From contig RPFO01000027.1 in the NCBI GenBank assembly GCA_009746045.1, positions 5,884,884-5,948,883 on the forward strand: a stretch of DNA of 64,000 bases, written 5' to 3'. The position numbers and the translations under genes were made by a program. Numbering within the stretch: the stretch's first letter is position 1; every line of letters starts with the position of its first letter. The notes beneath the pieces are model-generated. The model was given only the letters and a program-made list of their open reading frames with translations. It was not told the DNA's origin and ran no database searches. This stretch comes from Mesostigma viride. Its lineage: Eukaryota > Streptophyta > Mesostigmatophyceae > Mesostigmatales > Mesostigmataceae. Positions 52,162-63,309 of the stretch are shown here, piece by piece.

Positions 52162-53772
52162 TTAGACAGATAGACCGACTTGACAGTCAGCATTCATGAG
52201 CTTCCTCAGTACATTGTACTGGGCTGGGGCCTTGTGTGGCAGCTTTGTCAATGCATCAGCAGGGTTCTCCTCGCCAGGGATATGCTTCAAGTCAACCAAA
52301 CTGGCCAACTCCTTCAGCAACAAATAATCCAGGTCCCGGCTCCTGGCCAGCTGCTTGTGAACAAACTGGACCATACCCATGCTGTCTGTTAGCAACAACG
52401 TCTCCATCTGCAAGGTCCAAGGGGTAACTGAAGCCAGCTCCAGCATTAACTCCTTTATGTACAGGCTGGACTGGATCCCCTCGCATATGGCCCTGCATTC
52501 TGCCACATCTGAACTGATACAGACCCTCTTCTGCAGTCTGCTGTACCAGCTGAACAAACTTGCCCTGCTCTGATAAAAAGCAAACAGAGCAGCAGATCTC
52601 CCCCTGACCTTGGTAACCTGGCGAGCATCCATGGAACTGTCAACAAAGATCTCCAAGGTGATAGGCTGGGTAAAGTCAATCCCAGACAAAATCAGATCAG
52701 GGGTACTCTCCACCAACCGGGCTATGACTCGAGGCTTCTCATCCTCAAGCACCTCATCAGGCATTCTGCTATGGACCATCAAAGACGGACCACAGATGCT
52801 GGCAAACCAGGCCCACATGCCTCTCAACTCAGGTCCTGCAGCCTGGGTGATCTTCTCTGGCAAGGCCTTCACAATGGTCTGTTTATAATCTCCTCCAGCC
52901 TGAAGCCTGATACTCCACTCCCCGTCCCTCCTGAACAGGGTAGCCTGCATTCCACAGAACACTACAGGCTTGTTGGGCTCCTGCCACAGCTCCTTGCCCA
53001 GTGAAAACTTGCCACTGATGACAGGAATAAACTTCTTCAGCCAGGTCGTGGGGGCTAGCAAATGCAGATCATCTCCATGCAAACTAGCATACACTGGCAG
53101 ACCCTCCCATTGGGCCAGCAGCAAACAGGGATCAACTGAAGACACTCTCAAGCCACACTCACTGATCAGAGCTTCCTGCAGCGTGAGTCTCCAGATGATT
53201 GGGCTCGACCTGAGTCCTTCCAGGCCCTTCAGAATAACCAGGAATTGTTGATGCAGCTCCAGCTTCCAGATGGCAGGCACCTCAACACAGTAAGGCTCAT
53301 CCTGCTTCCACACCCTCCTGGCCACTTCTGGATCAGATTTTAAAAATGCCCTCTTGAAGTCCAGCAGCACTGATGACATAGCTGCTCCCCTGTTCAGCAA
53401 CCCCACGTAGAGACATAGCAAAATTCTCCATGTGTCGTGTAGCATCCCTGGCGTGTATAGCTCCTCTCCTGGCAGACTCCCCGTGCCGTGATACTCATTC
53501 AGGACAGGCCTGACATGGGGCACTGATACCTCATCCACAACCTTCCTCTTCAGCACAAATCTCAAAGCAAGCTTCCTTGATGCTGGGGGACGTCTGTCTG
53601 TTGGTGCAGCACACTCAAACTGCAACCACTCCTCCAATGCCTTGGAGAAGGCGAGCTTCCAAGCCTCAAACAAAGTAGGCGAGCTCATCTCTTGGACCAG
53701 CTGGTCATATGTCAAAGGAGAGTGTGCAGCAAGGCTCCTGTGAGTTATGCCAATACTGCTGGGGTGCAACAC
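52162..53772 (-). CDS. Element 3 RT and RNase H
   Basis: 536-codon frame covering the C-terminal half of pol. It follows the integrase-protease frame by a one-base shift near 53770. RT: VPHVRPVLNEYHGTG, VLLDFKRAFLKSD (catalytic D), LKGLEGLRSSPIIW, RVSSVDPCLLL, VYASLHGDDLHLLA (DD). Connection and RNase H: EIFVDSSMDARQVTKVRG, LFSWYSRLQKRV, SSDVAECRAICEG, LLTDSMGMVQFV, HIPGEENPADALTKL. These are the Ty1/copia RNase H blocks (SSTEAEY and ADILTK equivalents). All acidic catalytic residues are present; the canonical Y-V of YVDD is H-G here. Confidence 0.92.
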   Translation of the reverse strand: MLHPSSIGITHRSLAAHSPLTYDQLVQEMSSPTLFEAWKLAFSKALEEWLQFECAAPTDRRPPASRKLALRFVLKRKVVDEVSVPHVRPVLNEYHGTGSLPGEELYTPGMLHDTWRILLCLYVGLLNRGAAMSSVLLDFKRAFLKSDPEVARRVWKQDEPYCVEVPAIWKLELHQQFLVILKGLEGLRSSPIIWRLTLQEALISECGLRVSSVDPCLLLAQWEGLPVYASLHGDDLHLLAPTTWLKKFIPVISGKFSLGKELWQEPNKPVVFCGMQATLFRRDGEWSIRLQAGGDYKQTIVKALPEKITQAAGPELRGMWAWFASICGPSLMVHSRMPDEVLEDEKPRVIARLVESTPDLILSGIDFTQPITLEIFVDSSMDARQVTKVRGRSAALFAFYQSRASLFSWYSRLQKRVCISSDVAECRAICEGIQSSLYIKELMLELASVTPWTLQMETLLLTDSMGMVQFVHKQLARSRDLDYLLLKELASLVDLKHIPGEENPADALTKLPHKAPAQYNVLRKLMNADCQVGLSV

Positions 53773-55754
53773 AGCTGGAATACCAAACTGGCCGCTGGGG
53801 GCACCTCCCCTTCATCCCATTTTACACCCTTGACCGGCTTGGCCCTGCACCTGACTGGAAATGTTGTCCTGAAATTTTCTAGGGGAATCATCCCCCAGCC
53901 ATCTCTTCTCAGAGCTGTAGCTCTGATAGAAATCCCAGGATTGCCCAGAAAATTCTGACCCAAAATCACAGGGCCATCATAGTCCTCTAGGACAAGGAAG
54001 GTCACATCCACACCCATGACAGGGGCAGTAACCTCTCCCAACACCCTTAGATGCGTCCTACCACTGAAATCAGACACCCAGGGGCAACTTGGTTCTCCGA
54101 CCAGCAGTTCTCCTGTATGCTGAGGTCCCATGACAGAAACCTGTGCATTGGTATCTATCTCCATGGCAGCTACCTCAGGTTCATCCAACTGGACAAGCTT
54201 GGACACCTTAGGCTCCTTCTTGGCTCTTTGCAAAGCCTGTACAATATCTGATAGACGCACACCCCTAGGCCTGGTGTCGGGCCGTTCCGGAGGTGCAGCC
54301 TGTCCGCCTGCTTGCCCAACCACCGTATGTGAAGGTACCCCAGGGGCCGGGCCAGGGTCACCCTGAGGGCTCGATACAGCTGTAGCACCCTGATCAGGAA
54401 GCTCCACGTCACCCCCGCCTTGTACACCAGCGGGCACCTGGAAGAGGTCTCCTTGATTACCTCCCCGGGGACGGATCTTTGACCAGGACAGACGGTGCAC
54501 TGCTTGGGAGCCATCAATGGCCACCCAGCACTTATGGCCAGCGGCTTCTACTCGGGTCACCACCCCATCATGCCAGCTGCCACGTTTCCCTGGAAAGCTT
54601 GGTTCCTTCCACACAACAACCTGTTGTCCAACGTTAGGTTCTAGGACACTCCAGCCCTTGTCTTTCTGCCTCAGCTTGAGGAACTTGGCCTCTAGCTTCT
54701 CCTTCCATGCCTGCTCAGCATCAGCTGGCAGCATCCTGGTATGCAGCATAAGAGGATTGATGGCAATGTCACCAAAGAACATGGGAGTCCTCAGGTTCAG
54801 CCTGTCCTCCACAGAACGTAGCCATGCAGATGTCACAATGGCAGATGACGTCCTTGGAATCCTCTCCACCAGCAGCACAGTCTTGATCTCTTGGATGGCT
54901 CTCTCCACCACCCCTTGCTGGCCGTGGCTCTCCCTGGGTGTAATCAGCAACTCTGGAAACTCTGGCAGGTTCTCACAGCACTCAAACTGAATGTCACACT
55001 GCAACAACTCCAACCCAGGGTACCTGCTCCTTGTCAACTTCAGAGCAGCAATCAATGTAGGCTTCTCCATGTCAGGCAGGATCTCTAGGGTCTTGTACTT
55101 GGTATATCTGTCCACTGCCACCAGCAGCTTCAAACCCCTGATTCTCTGAATATCTACCTGCACATGGCCTGGCTGCAAAATAGGAGTCCTGGCATGAGAC
55201 TGCTTGGGCTTTCTAGCAACTAGCCTGCACTTGCAAGCTTGAGCAACCTGTTGGCAGATGGAGTACAACTCACTTCCTCCCAGCCGTCTAGCAACTTGCA
55301 AAGACTGAGCTGCATGGCCAAACATGGTATGCAACCTTGAGGCAATGTCATACAAGAGAGAAAACCTTTTATTGTCATTATTAGCACTCAAGGTATGTAC
55401 AGATCCCTTATGTACAGGAGGCACCAGGGTCGTGCCTGTCAGACTGTCTCCAGCCCTATCCTCATCCTGACCATCCTGTGCCAGTCCTGCACGGTCAGAA
55501 TGCTTCTGAGATCCACCTGGGTCCACATCACCAGGTCCTACCTCAGGCTCAGCACCGCCATGGCGGGCACGTTGGCGAGTAACCACTGCAGCTACAGCTG
55601 GCATACTCTCTGTGGTAACCAAGCTTGCCCCATCGTGTCCAATAGGCTCTTTCACTAGAGCATGGGGCTGCCCCTCACTGCTGTCACTAGCAGCTTCATT
55701 ACACACCCCTGGGGGCACCCTCCAGGGTTCAGGGATGTGTGCAGGCTCAATCAA
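53745..55754 (-). CDS. Element 3 integrase and protease
   Basis: 669-codon frame opening at the gag stop, without an ATG, in the -1 frame relative to gag. The first about 130 residues are low complexity. Integrase: H/H in RLHTMFGHAAQS, C/C in CQQVAQACKC, D in VQVDIQ, D in LQCDIQFE, E in GVVERAIQEIK; C-terminal VVVWKEPSFPGKRGSWHDGV. Then the protease-like domain: AMEIDTNAQVSVMG (DTN near 54150), FSGRTHLRVLGEVTAPVMG and PVILGQNFL. No protease precedes the integrase. This order is the reverse of standard copia pol. Confidence 0.9.
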   Translation of the reverse strand: MIEPAHIPEPWRVPPGVCNEAASDSSEGQPHALVKEPIGHDGASLVTTESMPAVAAVVTRQRARHGGAEPEVGPGDVDPGGSQKHSDRAGLAQDGQDEDRAGDSLTGTTLVPPVHKGSVHTLSANNDNKRFSLLYDIASRLHTMFGHAAQSLQVARRLGGSELYSICQQVAQACKCRLVARKPKQSHARTPILQPGHVQVDIQRIRGLKLLVAVDRYTKYKTLEILPDMEKPTLIAALKLTRSRYPGLELLQCDIQFECCENLPEFPELLITPRESHGQQGVVERAIQEIKTVLLVERIPRTSSAIVTSAWLRSVEDRLNLRTPMFFGDIAINPLMLHTRMLPADAEQAWKEKLEAKFLKLRQKDKGWSVLEPNVGQQVVVWKEPSFPGKRGSWHDGVVTRVEAAGHKCWVAIDGSQAVHRLSWSKIRPRGGNQGDLFQVPAGVQGGGDVELPDQGATAVSSPQGDPGPAPGVPSHTVVGQAGGQAAPPERPDTRPRGVRLSDIVQALQRAKKEPKVSKLVQLDEPEVAAMEIDTNAQVSVMGPQHTGELLVGEPSCPWVSDFSGRTHLRVLGEVTAPVMGVDVTFLVLEDYDGPVILGQNFLGNPGISIRATALRRDGWGMIPLENFRTTFPVRCRAKPVKGVKWDEGEVPPAASLVFQLCCTPAVLA

Positions 55755-57011
55755 TGATCAGCAGCCTTGCCCTTGCCCTTGTCCTGGGATGGACCAGCCT
55801 TGTCCTTGCTGCCACCCTGAGCTGGCTTGCTCTGACCTTCCTGCCTCAGGTACGAGGGACACTCATTCCTGAAGTGACCCTTCCCCTGGCAGAAATAACA
55901 TTCCACCTGACTGATGTCCCGTGAGGTCCCACTGCTGGGCCCAGCCTTGGGAGGACCACCCACCCTCTTGAAGTCAAACTGGGACTGTGGATGTCCCGAC
56001 TTCGGCGGGGTCCCCCGTCCAGCCCTTCTGTCACGCCCCCTCCTGGACCTTCCTCGACCCCTTGAAGAGGTCTCAGGCCCTCTCGAGGACGCTGGGCCCC
56101 CGTGGCCCGATCCCCTCATGGACTTAACCGTGGGTTCAGTGGCCTCCTCATCATTCTGACGAGGGCGCTTACCCCCACGTACTTGCCGCTGAAACACTCA
56201 TACAACTGATCCGTCATGGCTGCCCAGCCATGGACCTGTCGCATGTGGATGGTCACATTATCCATGGTGACCGGATCCAGTTGCAGCGACTTGAGAAAGT
56301 CGCCCATGGCCATCCGATCTGCGACGAAGAAGCCCTTGGCCATGGCGTCCTCCCTCAGCTTGACGAAGTCTTCAAAGGCGTGGACCACTAGTTGCCCCTT
56401 GATGGGCTTGTAGTCCAGGTATTCTTGCTTCAGGTGGGACCCATCTATGGTCCTCTTGTCACTCAGGAACGACCTGAGTCGCGTCATAAACGCCGCCAGG
56501 TGTCCCCCGCCGCGTGTCGCTCCCGAACAAACTTGAACAGCCGCCTCGCCGACTGCCGTATGTAGGCACTAGACGCCAGGATGCGAAGCTTGTCACCGTT
56601 GTATATCTCCGTGTACAAGTTCATGTCCTCTAACATCCTCTCAGCATCCCGGGGCTGCCAATTGTCCTTGATGGACTGAAACTGGCCTAGCACCGCGTAC
56701 CCCTCAGCAACGGTTGGTCGCTTAGGCGCCGCTTGATCTGCGGCTGGCGCGTGCTGCCCGCCCTGCGATCCTTGGCTCTGATTATCTGGCACCTCAGCCT
56801 GGTCTCCCAGCGCCTGGCCGTCCCCGCGTCCATCGCGTCCACCGCGTCCATCGCGTCCATCTCGTCCATCCAGCCCAGCGCCGCGCCGCCGAAGCCCATA
56901 AAGCCCGCTTGTTGGTTGATAGCTCCATCCTCCATGATGGCCTCTGTTCAGATCTGCTACAGCCAGCCAAGTGGCCAAGCAGCAATTAAAGCAATATAAG
57001 CTACTGAACAA
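55751..57011 (-). pseudogene. Element 3 gag with CCHC knuckle, frameshifted
   Basis: Three overlapping frames together give one gag. A probable start near 56938 (MEDGAINQQAGFMGFGG) leads into Asp/Gly/Met-rich repeats, the capsid-like part (YAVLGQFQSIKDNWQPRD, LRILASSAYIRQSARRLFKF), a shift near 56487 to MTRLRSFLSDKRTIDGSHLK and VVHAFEDFVKLREDAMAKGF, and a shift near 56170 to the basic linker and the knuckle CYFCQGKGHFRNEC. The stop at 55751 touches the start of the pol frame. Confidence 0.8.
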
Positions 57012-57037
57012 GAAAGGAAAGTGCCAAGTGTTACCAC

Positions 57038-57955
57038 TCAGGCAAGACCACCACGGCTGGCCCCAGGCGCGTCCTGGTTCTCCTTGTCGCTGTCGTCGTC
57101 GCTGTCGCTCACCACAATCAGCTCTGGTACCCTGCTACCTGCTGCGCCGTCGTCGACCCGCTGTCGGCCCGCGATGACTGAATCGTCACCGTTGGTAAAG
57201 TAGACAGGTGACAACCCGTCGTTGGCACCTCGCGGATTGTACGTTGGCACCTCGTGGTCGCCAGTGCCTCGTCGCCTAGCCCAGCGACACCCCCTGCTCC
57301 TACCTCAAGGTCACTCTCGTACCCAAGAGGTGCAAACTCCTCCCAACGCGTCACACGAACGCGAAGGGGCGGGGGCAGTTCCTGAAAAGGAACTCTTACT
57401 CGCTCTGGAAACCTGCCGACTCTTGTCGCGCGCGTCCTCCGGCGATGGCTTCCGCTGTCGCCCCGACCTCTGCAAGCCGCCTGTGATGCTCCGCTCCGCG
57501 TCGTTCACGCCTAACTGGCCCGCTGCAACACCCTCGTCGCCGATGCCGCCTGCGAAAGCACGTGGTACTCCCGCGCCCGCTACTGTCGGCACAAACTCGT
57601 GTCGCCCTGCGCCAGCTGCCTCCGCAACCTCGCCTCGCCTTGCTGCCAACTCCGTCCGCACTCGCTCTGCTACTGCAGTAATCACCGTCTGGATGCCGAC
57701 CAACCCGTGAAGCTCCTGCTCAAGGTCGTCGATGCTCCGGTGCTCCGGAATGACGATGGTTTGTACGTGTCGCAGAATTCGCTCCCAATCTTCGACCTGG
57801 TCGTCGACGAATTGCACGAAGCTGCGATTTACAGGCGGACGATCTGCAAGCAATAAAGATAGATCCCGAACGACACGGCGTAATTCAGGAGAAATCGAAC
57901 CCCCAGCAGACTGCCGAAACCGGAAATCCTGCTGCCGTTGTTCCTCCTGCACCAT
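57038..57955 (-). pseudogene. Element 3 ORF1, unknown protein preceding gag
   Basis: ATG at 57955 (MVQEEQRQQDFRFRQSAGGS), 214 codons in one frame to 57311. Likely continuation in other frames to 57038 (ending with acidic LIVVSDSDDDSDKENQDAPG). Helical central part (VEDWERILRHVQTIVIPEHR, IDDLEQELHGLVGIQTVI). It occupies the same place as ORF1 of elements 1 and 2 with little sequence identity, showing fast divergence. Confidence 0.65.
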
Positions 57956-58047
57956 TCACCACCGACGAGCTCCTCTCGTCGTCAACGCTGCACACCGCAA
58001 CCGGCAACGACCCTCCTGGCCGTTCCGCTGAGACTGGTTGTAATTTG

Positions 58048-58742
58048 AGTTAACGTTCTTAGCACACGCAATGTGAAGGATATGGTTGCAATGCAGCAAT
58101 GTGTGAATATGGTTGGAAACGGAGCTTTGTTAAATCGGATAATGTTTACAGCGCTCACACACTTGAGGCTTGTACACGCGCTTGCCAAGTCAAGGCACAA
58201 CACGTGAGGCGGGCTCGCAAGAGATGCCCATTTGGCACTGGCCTATTGTTTATATACTTGTGCACTGTGCTTGCTAGTCCTGAGCAGCCTAGGAGGCCTG
58301 CTCAGTAATAACACCCCGGTACAGTATTCACTACCTGTACAGCGCCCAGCTCCTATACAGTAGGTCTGCCATACAGGCACAGTGACCACAGAGCACAGTC
58401 CACAGTGACTATTGCATCTGCACCTAGAAGTCCAGGACTAAGCCTGCGGTACCAACAGACCACAGGTTAAGGTTCCTATTTCCTGCGTACGACGTATTAA
58501 TCCAATACCGTCGTAGGTACAGCACCTAATTCCTGTCAGCCCAGGAATTACTGTCGACCCCATATGTCGTCGGCAAATATTCACGTCCGACTTAGAAGAA
58601 CAGCCGGCTCGCGCTCGCGCGCGACCGGGAAGTCGGAACGCCATAACTTTCTTGATACTTGTCGGAATGAACTCGTTCCGGTGCCGCTGGAATCGCAGAG
58701 ATATGCCGAATCAGGATCACGCCAATGCGCTTGGCGTTAACT
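58048..58742 (-). repeat. Element 3 5' LTR
   Basis: Sense start AGTTAACGCCAAGCGCATTG: hairpin ACGCCAA-GCGCA-TTGGCGT. Box TTCCAGCGGCACCGGAACG matches the element 2 LTR box. A few 1-nt indels and changes versus 50718-51413. Confidence 0.9.
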
Positions 58743-58747
58743 CCAGG

Positions 58748-61700
58748 AGTTGGGTGCCCGAATCCACAACATGTTTGGGCATGCCACTTCTCTGTCAAAC
58801 AACTTTGCCTTCCGTATGGGCAGGGCACCCCTTCTCAAGGCGTGCCAGCAAGCTGCCTCACGGTGTAAGTGCCAGTTGTCCTCCAACAAGCCCAGGAAAT
58901 CACATGCCAAAGCTCTACCTCAGAGCATTGGTGATCTGCAGTGTGATATCCAACACATCAGGGGCATGCAACTGTTGGTGTGCGTGGACAGGTACACAAA
59001 GTACAAGGTGCTAGAGCATTTACCTTCTATGAAGAACAGGTACTTGCTGGCTGCCCTGCAGAATGTACGAGCCAAGTTTCCTACCACAAGGATCCAGGTG
59101 GACATGCAGTTTCAGCATCTCCTAGGGTGATCCCACCCTTCCTGAGTTGCTGGTTACACCTAGGGAGGCTCATGGGCAGCAGGGTGCTATAGAGAGGGCA
59201 ATCCAGGAGGTCAAGAAATTGATCATCTCTGAAGACTGGGTACCCTTGTCTGCACCTGCACTTGTCAGGAATGCATGGCTGAGGAACGTGGAGCAGCAGC
59301 TGAACAGCAGGGTTAATTTCTACTATGATGGAGTTGCTGTCAGCCCAATGGGTCTATATCATGGCCTGTGCCCACCACATGTGCTGGAGGGCTGGAAACA
59401 TGCTGCACATGTCACCTTTGCCAAGCTGAGGGAGAAGGACCGGGGTTGGAAGATGCTGGAGCCACAAGTGGGTCAGAAGGTCCTAGCTTGGAAGGAACCT
59501 AGCCTTTATGGCAAACGTGGTAGCTGGAGTCCTGGGGTGGTTACCCAGGTTGATGAAGCTAGCCACGCATGCTTGGTCAGCATGGAGGACGAACCAAAGC
59601 ATGTGCACCGGCTGAGTTGGTCATATGTCAAGCCTAACCTGATGAATGAGGGCAGTCAGGCACAAGGCTCACAGGACCTGCAGGATTTTCAGGTCCCAGG
59701 TGACATCACTGACGCAACGACCACATCTGTTGCAGGGGAATCTGTCAGCCCTGGCCAGGTTGCAGAGGTACCTGTTGAACAGGCTGCAAGGTCAACAGCT
59801 GGGGAGTCAACTGTCAAGCCCAAGGCTCTAACCAAGCCCAGGGGGACAAGTTTGGCTGGATTGATTGGGGCTCTGCAAAGAGCCAAGAAGCAGCCCAAGG
59901 TAGCCAAGCTCAGGTGGCATGGCAATCTGGGGCTGGACACTGCCTTAGAGGTAGACACTAATTCTCAGGTCTCCATCATTGGGACCAGAGCTGCAGCAGG
60001 GTACAGCATGACTGAGCCCAGCTATCAGTTTGTGTCTGACTTCAGTGGCGGGGTACACGTGAAGGTACTGGGTGAGGTATCTATTCCTCTCCTTGGACAG
60101 GACACTGCATTTTGTGTCTTGGAGGGCTATCAGGGACCTGCTCTTCTGGGGCAGAATTTCCTATGCCAGGATGGGGTAGTGATCACGTCCTCTCTCCTGA
60201 CTAAGGAAGGGGCTGGTCAGGTCCCACTGATTAATTTCAGGACCACTCACCTATCACGTGCAGTAACCAGGACGGTTAAGCGTGTGCAAGTGTGCCAGGG
60301 GCAGGAGCCCTTGGTTGATGACCTCATATTGCCAGCTGCTAGTCATCCAAGCAGTTTGGGCATTGGTCCTCACTCACTTGCTGGACACAGCCCTATCAAC
60401 TACCAAGGCCTGGTGAAGCTCATGTCCTCTCCCATTATGTGTCCCCAGGTCACACTGGGTCTGATTAAATCTGGGGAGGACTGGATCTCCAAGAAATGCG
60501 TGGAACCTGTCAATGACCTGCCTCCTGCACGACGTCTACTCAAACTCAAGTTTGTCATCAAGATGAAGGAGGTGGACGGGGTCAAGGTACCACATGTCAG
60601 GCCCGTGCTGAATGAGTTCAAGGGTACTGGTGAGTGCACTGCTGAGGAGTTGTATACCCCTGGCATGCTGCATGACACTTGGAGGCTGCTGCTGTGTGTA
60701 TTTCTAGGCCTTCTCAACAAGGGCTTGGACTATGGCTCAGTGGTGGTAGACTTCAAGAGGGCATTTCTGGAGGGGGATGCAGATGTGGCACAGGAAAAGT
60801 GGGAGGGCAAGACGCCTTTCTATGTCAGGGTGCCTGCTGTATGGAAAAGGGACATTCACACTGAGTTCCTTAAAATCCTCAGGGCCTGGAGGGCCTGAGG
60901 TCAGTCCAATAATCTGGAGGGAGACTCTCAACCGTTTCCTGAAGGAGCATTGCAAACTTGAAGGTCTCCTGTAGACCCCTGTCTGTTTTCTGGGGCAATG
61001 GGAAGGCCTACCAGTGTTATGCTTCGCTGCACGGGGACGACCTGCACCTGCTGGCTCCCACGTCGTGGCTTAAAGAGCTGATCTCCATCATTAAGTCCAA
61101 GTTTCCTCTGGGTAGGGAGCAGTGGCAGGTGGGAGAATGAGCCTCTGCTGTTTGTGGCATGGAGGCCACACTGGTGAAGAAGGAGGGGGAGTGGCGTATG
61201 CTGCTGGTGGGGGCAATGATTATCAAGAGACCCTCATTAGCAAGCTTCCTCCCAGTCATCACACAGGCACTGTGTCCCATGGTGAGGGGCATGGTTGCTT
61301 GGGTGGCAGGCATTTCCAGGCCAGACCTTATGGTCATAGCCAGGTTGCCTGATGATATGCTGATGCAGGAGCTGGAGCAACGACTCGACGGCGCCGTCAC
61401 CAAGATGCTGCGCAAGGCCCTTAACATCCCTTTGGTTTGCACATTAGTAATGAGGATTTGTACGCTGATTTTGCCCTATGTTTCCCACAATTATTAGGCA
61501 CAGGCGCCTGGGCCTAGCGGGCACCTGGCCCGCACAGTCAGGTAGAACATCAGATAGACTAGCTGGCACCAAGCCCGCCCAGCCTGGGCGATATGTCCTC
61601 ACCTGGCGTGCCCCGGCCGCGCGCGGCAGGGCCGCCACCCGTGGACTTTTCGTGATAGACTCGGCATGGACATGTGCTACACTAGACGTGACGGGCTCAC

Positions 61701-62088
61701 ACCCCGGGCAGCCTCCTGGTTTGTCTGTAATATGGAGGCAGATGGTGCGCAAGGATAGATGGCAAGTAGTGATGAAGGAGACCACCCCCAAGCCTGTGGG
61801 GGCTCCGCGTGTGACCAAGTATGGCATTCATAGCGATTCGGGCCGCGGTGCCCACACCCTGTAACTAGGACCTAGATAGCTTATACCATCCATTCCCCCA
61901 TGTTCCCCTCCCACTGAGGACTATGCTCACGTGACGCAGTCACGTGTCTATTAATTAATTAATTAATGCTGATGGAGCTAGGGTCTGCCAAGGTGGCTGA
62001 TCAGGTCAGGGTTCATCTGGCATTCTGTTGTCTGCAGTGGATTTATCACAACCCATTTGCATGGAGCTGTATGTGGATAGCTCAATGC
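58748..62088 (+). pseudogene. Element 2 pol, main part: integrase - protease - RT - RNase H start
   Basis: Continues the frame cut at 50717. Integrase: RIHNMFGHAT, CKCQLS, LQCDIQ, IQVDMQF, then a frameshift near 59128 and GAIERAIQEVKK; VLAWKEPSLYGKRGSW. Protease-like: LEVDTNSQVSIIG (DTN about 59954-59962), LLGQNFLC. RT: VVDFKRAFLEGD, then from about 60885 the frame breaks repeatedly through 1-nt indels (LHGDDLHLLA still readable at about 61027). LINE at 61366-61965, RNase H start to about 62088, then satellite junction. Confidence 0.85.
61366..61965 (+). mobile_element. LINE 3' end, second copy of the 542-1147 insertion
   Basis: Same element at the same site with the same TSD ATGCTGATG (61357-61365 and 61966-61974). 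It differs from the left copy only by scattered 1-nt indels, so it is not an independent insertion. Confidence 0.9.
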
Positions 62089-62272
62089 CACCGCAAGGGG
62101 AAAAACGAGGGTCCTCGGGTTGCGGCAGGGGCAGGGGAACCGGGCAGAAGGTGATTCTACCTGTTCGAGGGGATTCATAAGTGTTTGCTCAATTCATAAA
62201 TTTTACTCAATTTTTCCACATGTGATTAAATCCTTATATTTGTCAATAAGCAGGGGTCATCCAGCCTTCAGA

Positions 62273-63300
62273 CCATGAAAATAGACCACCACAAAAATTG
62301 GGCTCATTCTGAGCTCAAATGGTGACATGTGACAGCATACATGTCAGTTTTTCGTCATTTTCCCCCTTTTCTGACATGAAACAAATATGAATAGTGAACA
62401 AATGAACTCATATCAGGCTGGATTCTTGCAGCAGCATTTATACCATGAAAATAGACCACCCACAAAAATTGGGCTCATTCTGAACTCAATGGTGACATGT
62501 GACAGCATACATGTGCAGTTTTTCGTCATTTTCCCCTTTTTTCTTACATGAAAAAAATATGAACAGTGGACAAATGAACTCGTATCAGGCTGGGTTCTTG
62601 CAGGCAGCATCTAGACATGAAATAGACCACCCACAAAAATTGGGCTCATTCTGAGCTCAATGGTGACATGTGATAGCATCATGTGGCAGTTTTTCGTCAT
62701 TTCCCCCTTTTCTTACATGAAACAATATGAACAGTGAACAAATGAACTCATATCAGGCTGGGTTCTTGCAGGCAGCATCTAGACCATGAAAATAGACCAC
62801 CCACAAAAAATTGGGCTCATTCTGAGCTCAAATGGTGACATGTGAACAGCATACATGTGCAGTTTTTTCGTCATTTCCCCTTTTCTTACATGAAACAAAT
62901 ATTGAACAGTGAACAAATGAACTCATTTCAGGCTGGATTCTTGCAGGCAGCATCTAGACCATATAAATAGACCACCCACAAAAATTGGGCTCATTCTGAG
63001 CTCAAATGGTGACACGTACGCATACATGTGCAGTTTTTCGTCATTTTCTCGTTATCTTACATGAAACAAATATGAATATTGAACAAATGAACTCAGATCA
63101 GGCTGGAAACTTGTAAGCAGCATGTAGACCATCAAAATAGACTGTTTACAGCTCAAAAGGTGACAAATGAAAGGAAACAATGCCAGTTTGATGCCATTGC
63201 CACTGTTCTCTTGAATAAAACATTTTTGTGCGACCAAATGAAATCATGGGCATTCATTGACAATCCTCGAGGTTCGTGCAGTCTGAATTTCGTACAACGG
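62273..63300 (+). repeat. 173-bp satellite, second copy of the forward array
   Basis: Same units as 1461-2498 with indels. Confidence 0.9.
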
Positions 63301-63309
63301 GTGTATGAA

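Larger units (their letters stand above)
50718..58742 (-). mobile_element. Element 3: full-length copia-type LTR retrotransposon on minus strand
   Basis: LTRs 58048-58742 (5') and 50718-51413 (3'), about 695 bp each, nearly identical, with AGTTAACG..CGTTAACT ends; TSD CCAGG at 50713-50717 and 58743-58747. It lies inside pol of element 2 in the opposite orientation. Sense order: LTR, ORF1, gag, integrase-protease, RT-RNase H, LTR. Confidence 0.92.
47614..62088 (+). mobile_element. Element 2: copia-type element, interrupted by element 3 and a LINE, 3'-truncated
   Basis: Same family as element 1. 5' LTR 47614-48229, ORF1, gag, then pol cut at 50717 by element 3 and resuming at 58748. Removal of element 3 plus one CCAGG joins SSVYQEL to GARIHNMFGHA in frame. 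A LINE interrupts the RT/RNase H (61366-61965). It ends inside RNase H at the satellite junction, so there is no 3' LTR. Confidence 0.88.

Noticed and set aside
61366-61965. Independent third LINE insertion
   Set aside because: Same target site and TSD as at 542-1147; duplicated by descent or by assembly, not a new insertion.
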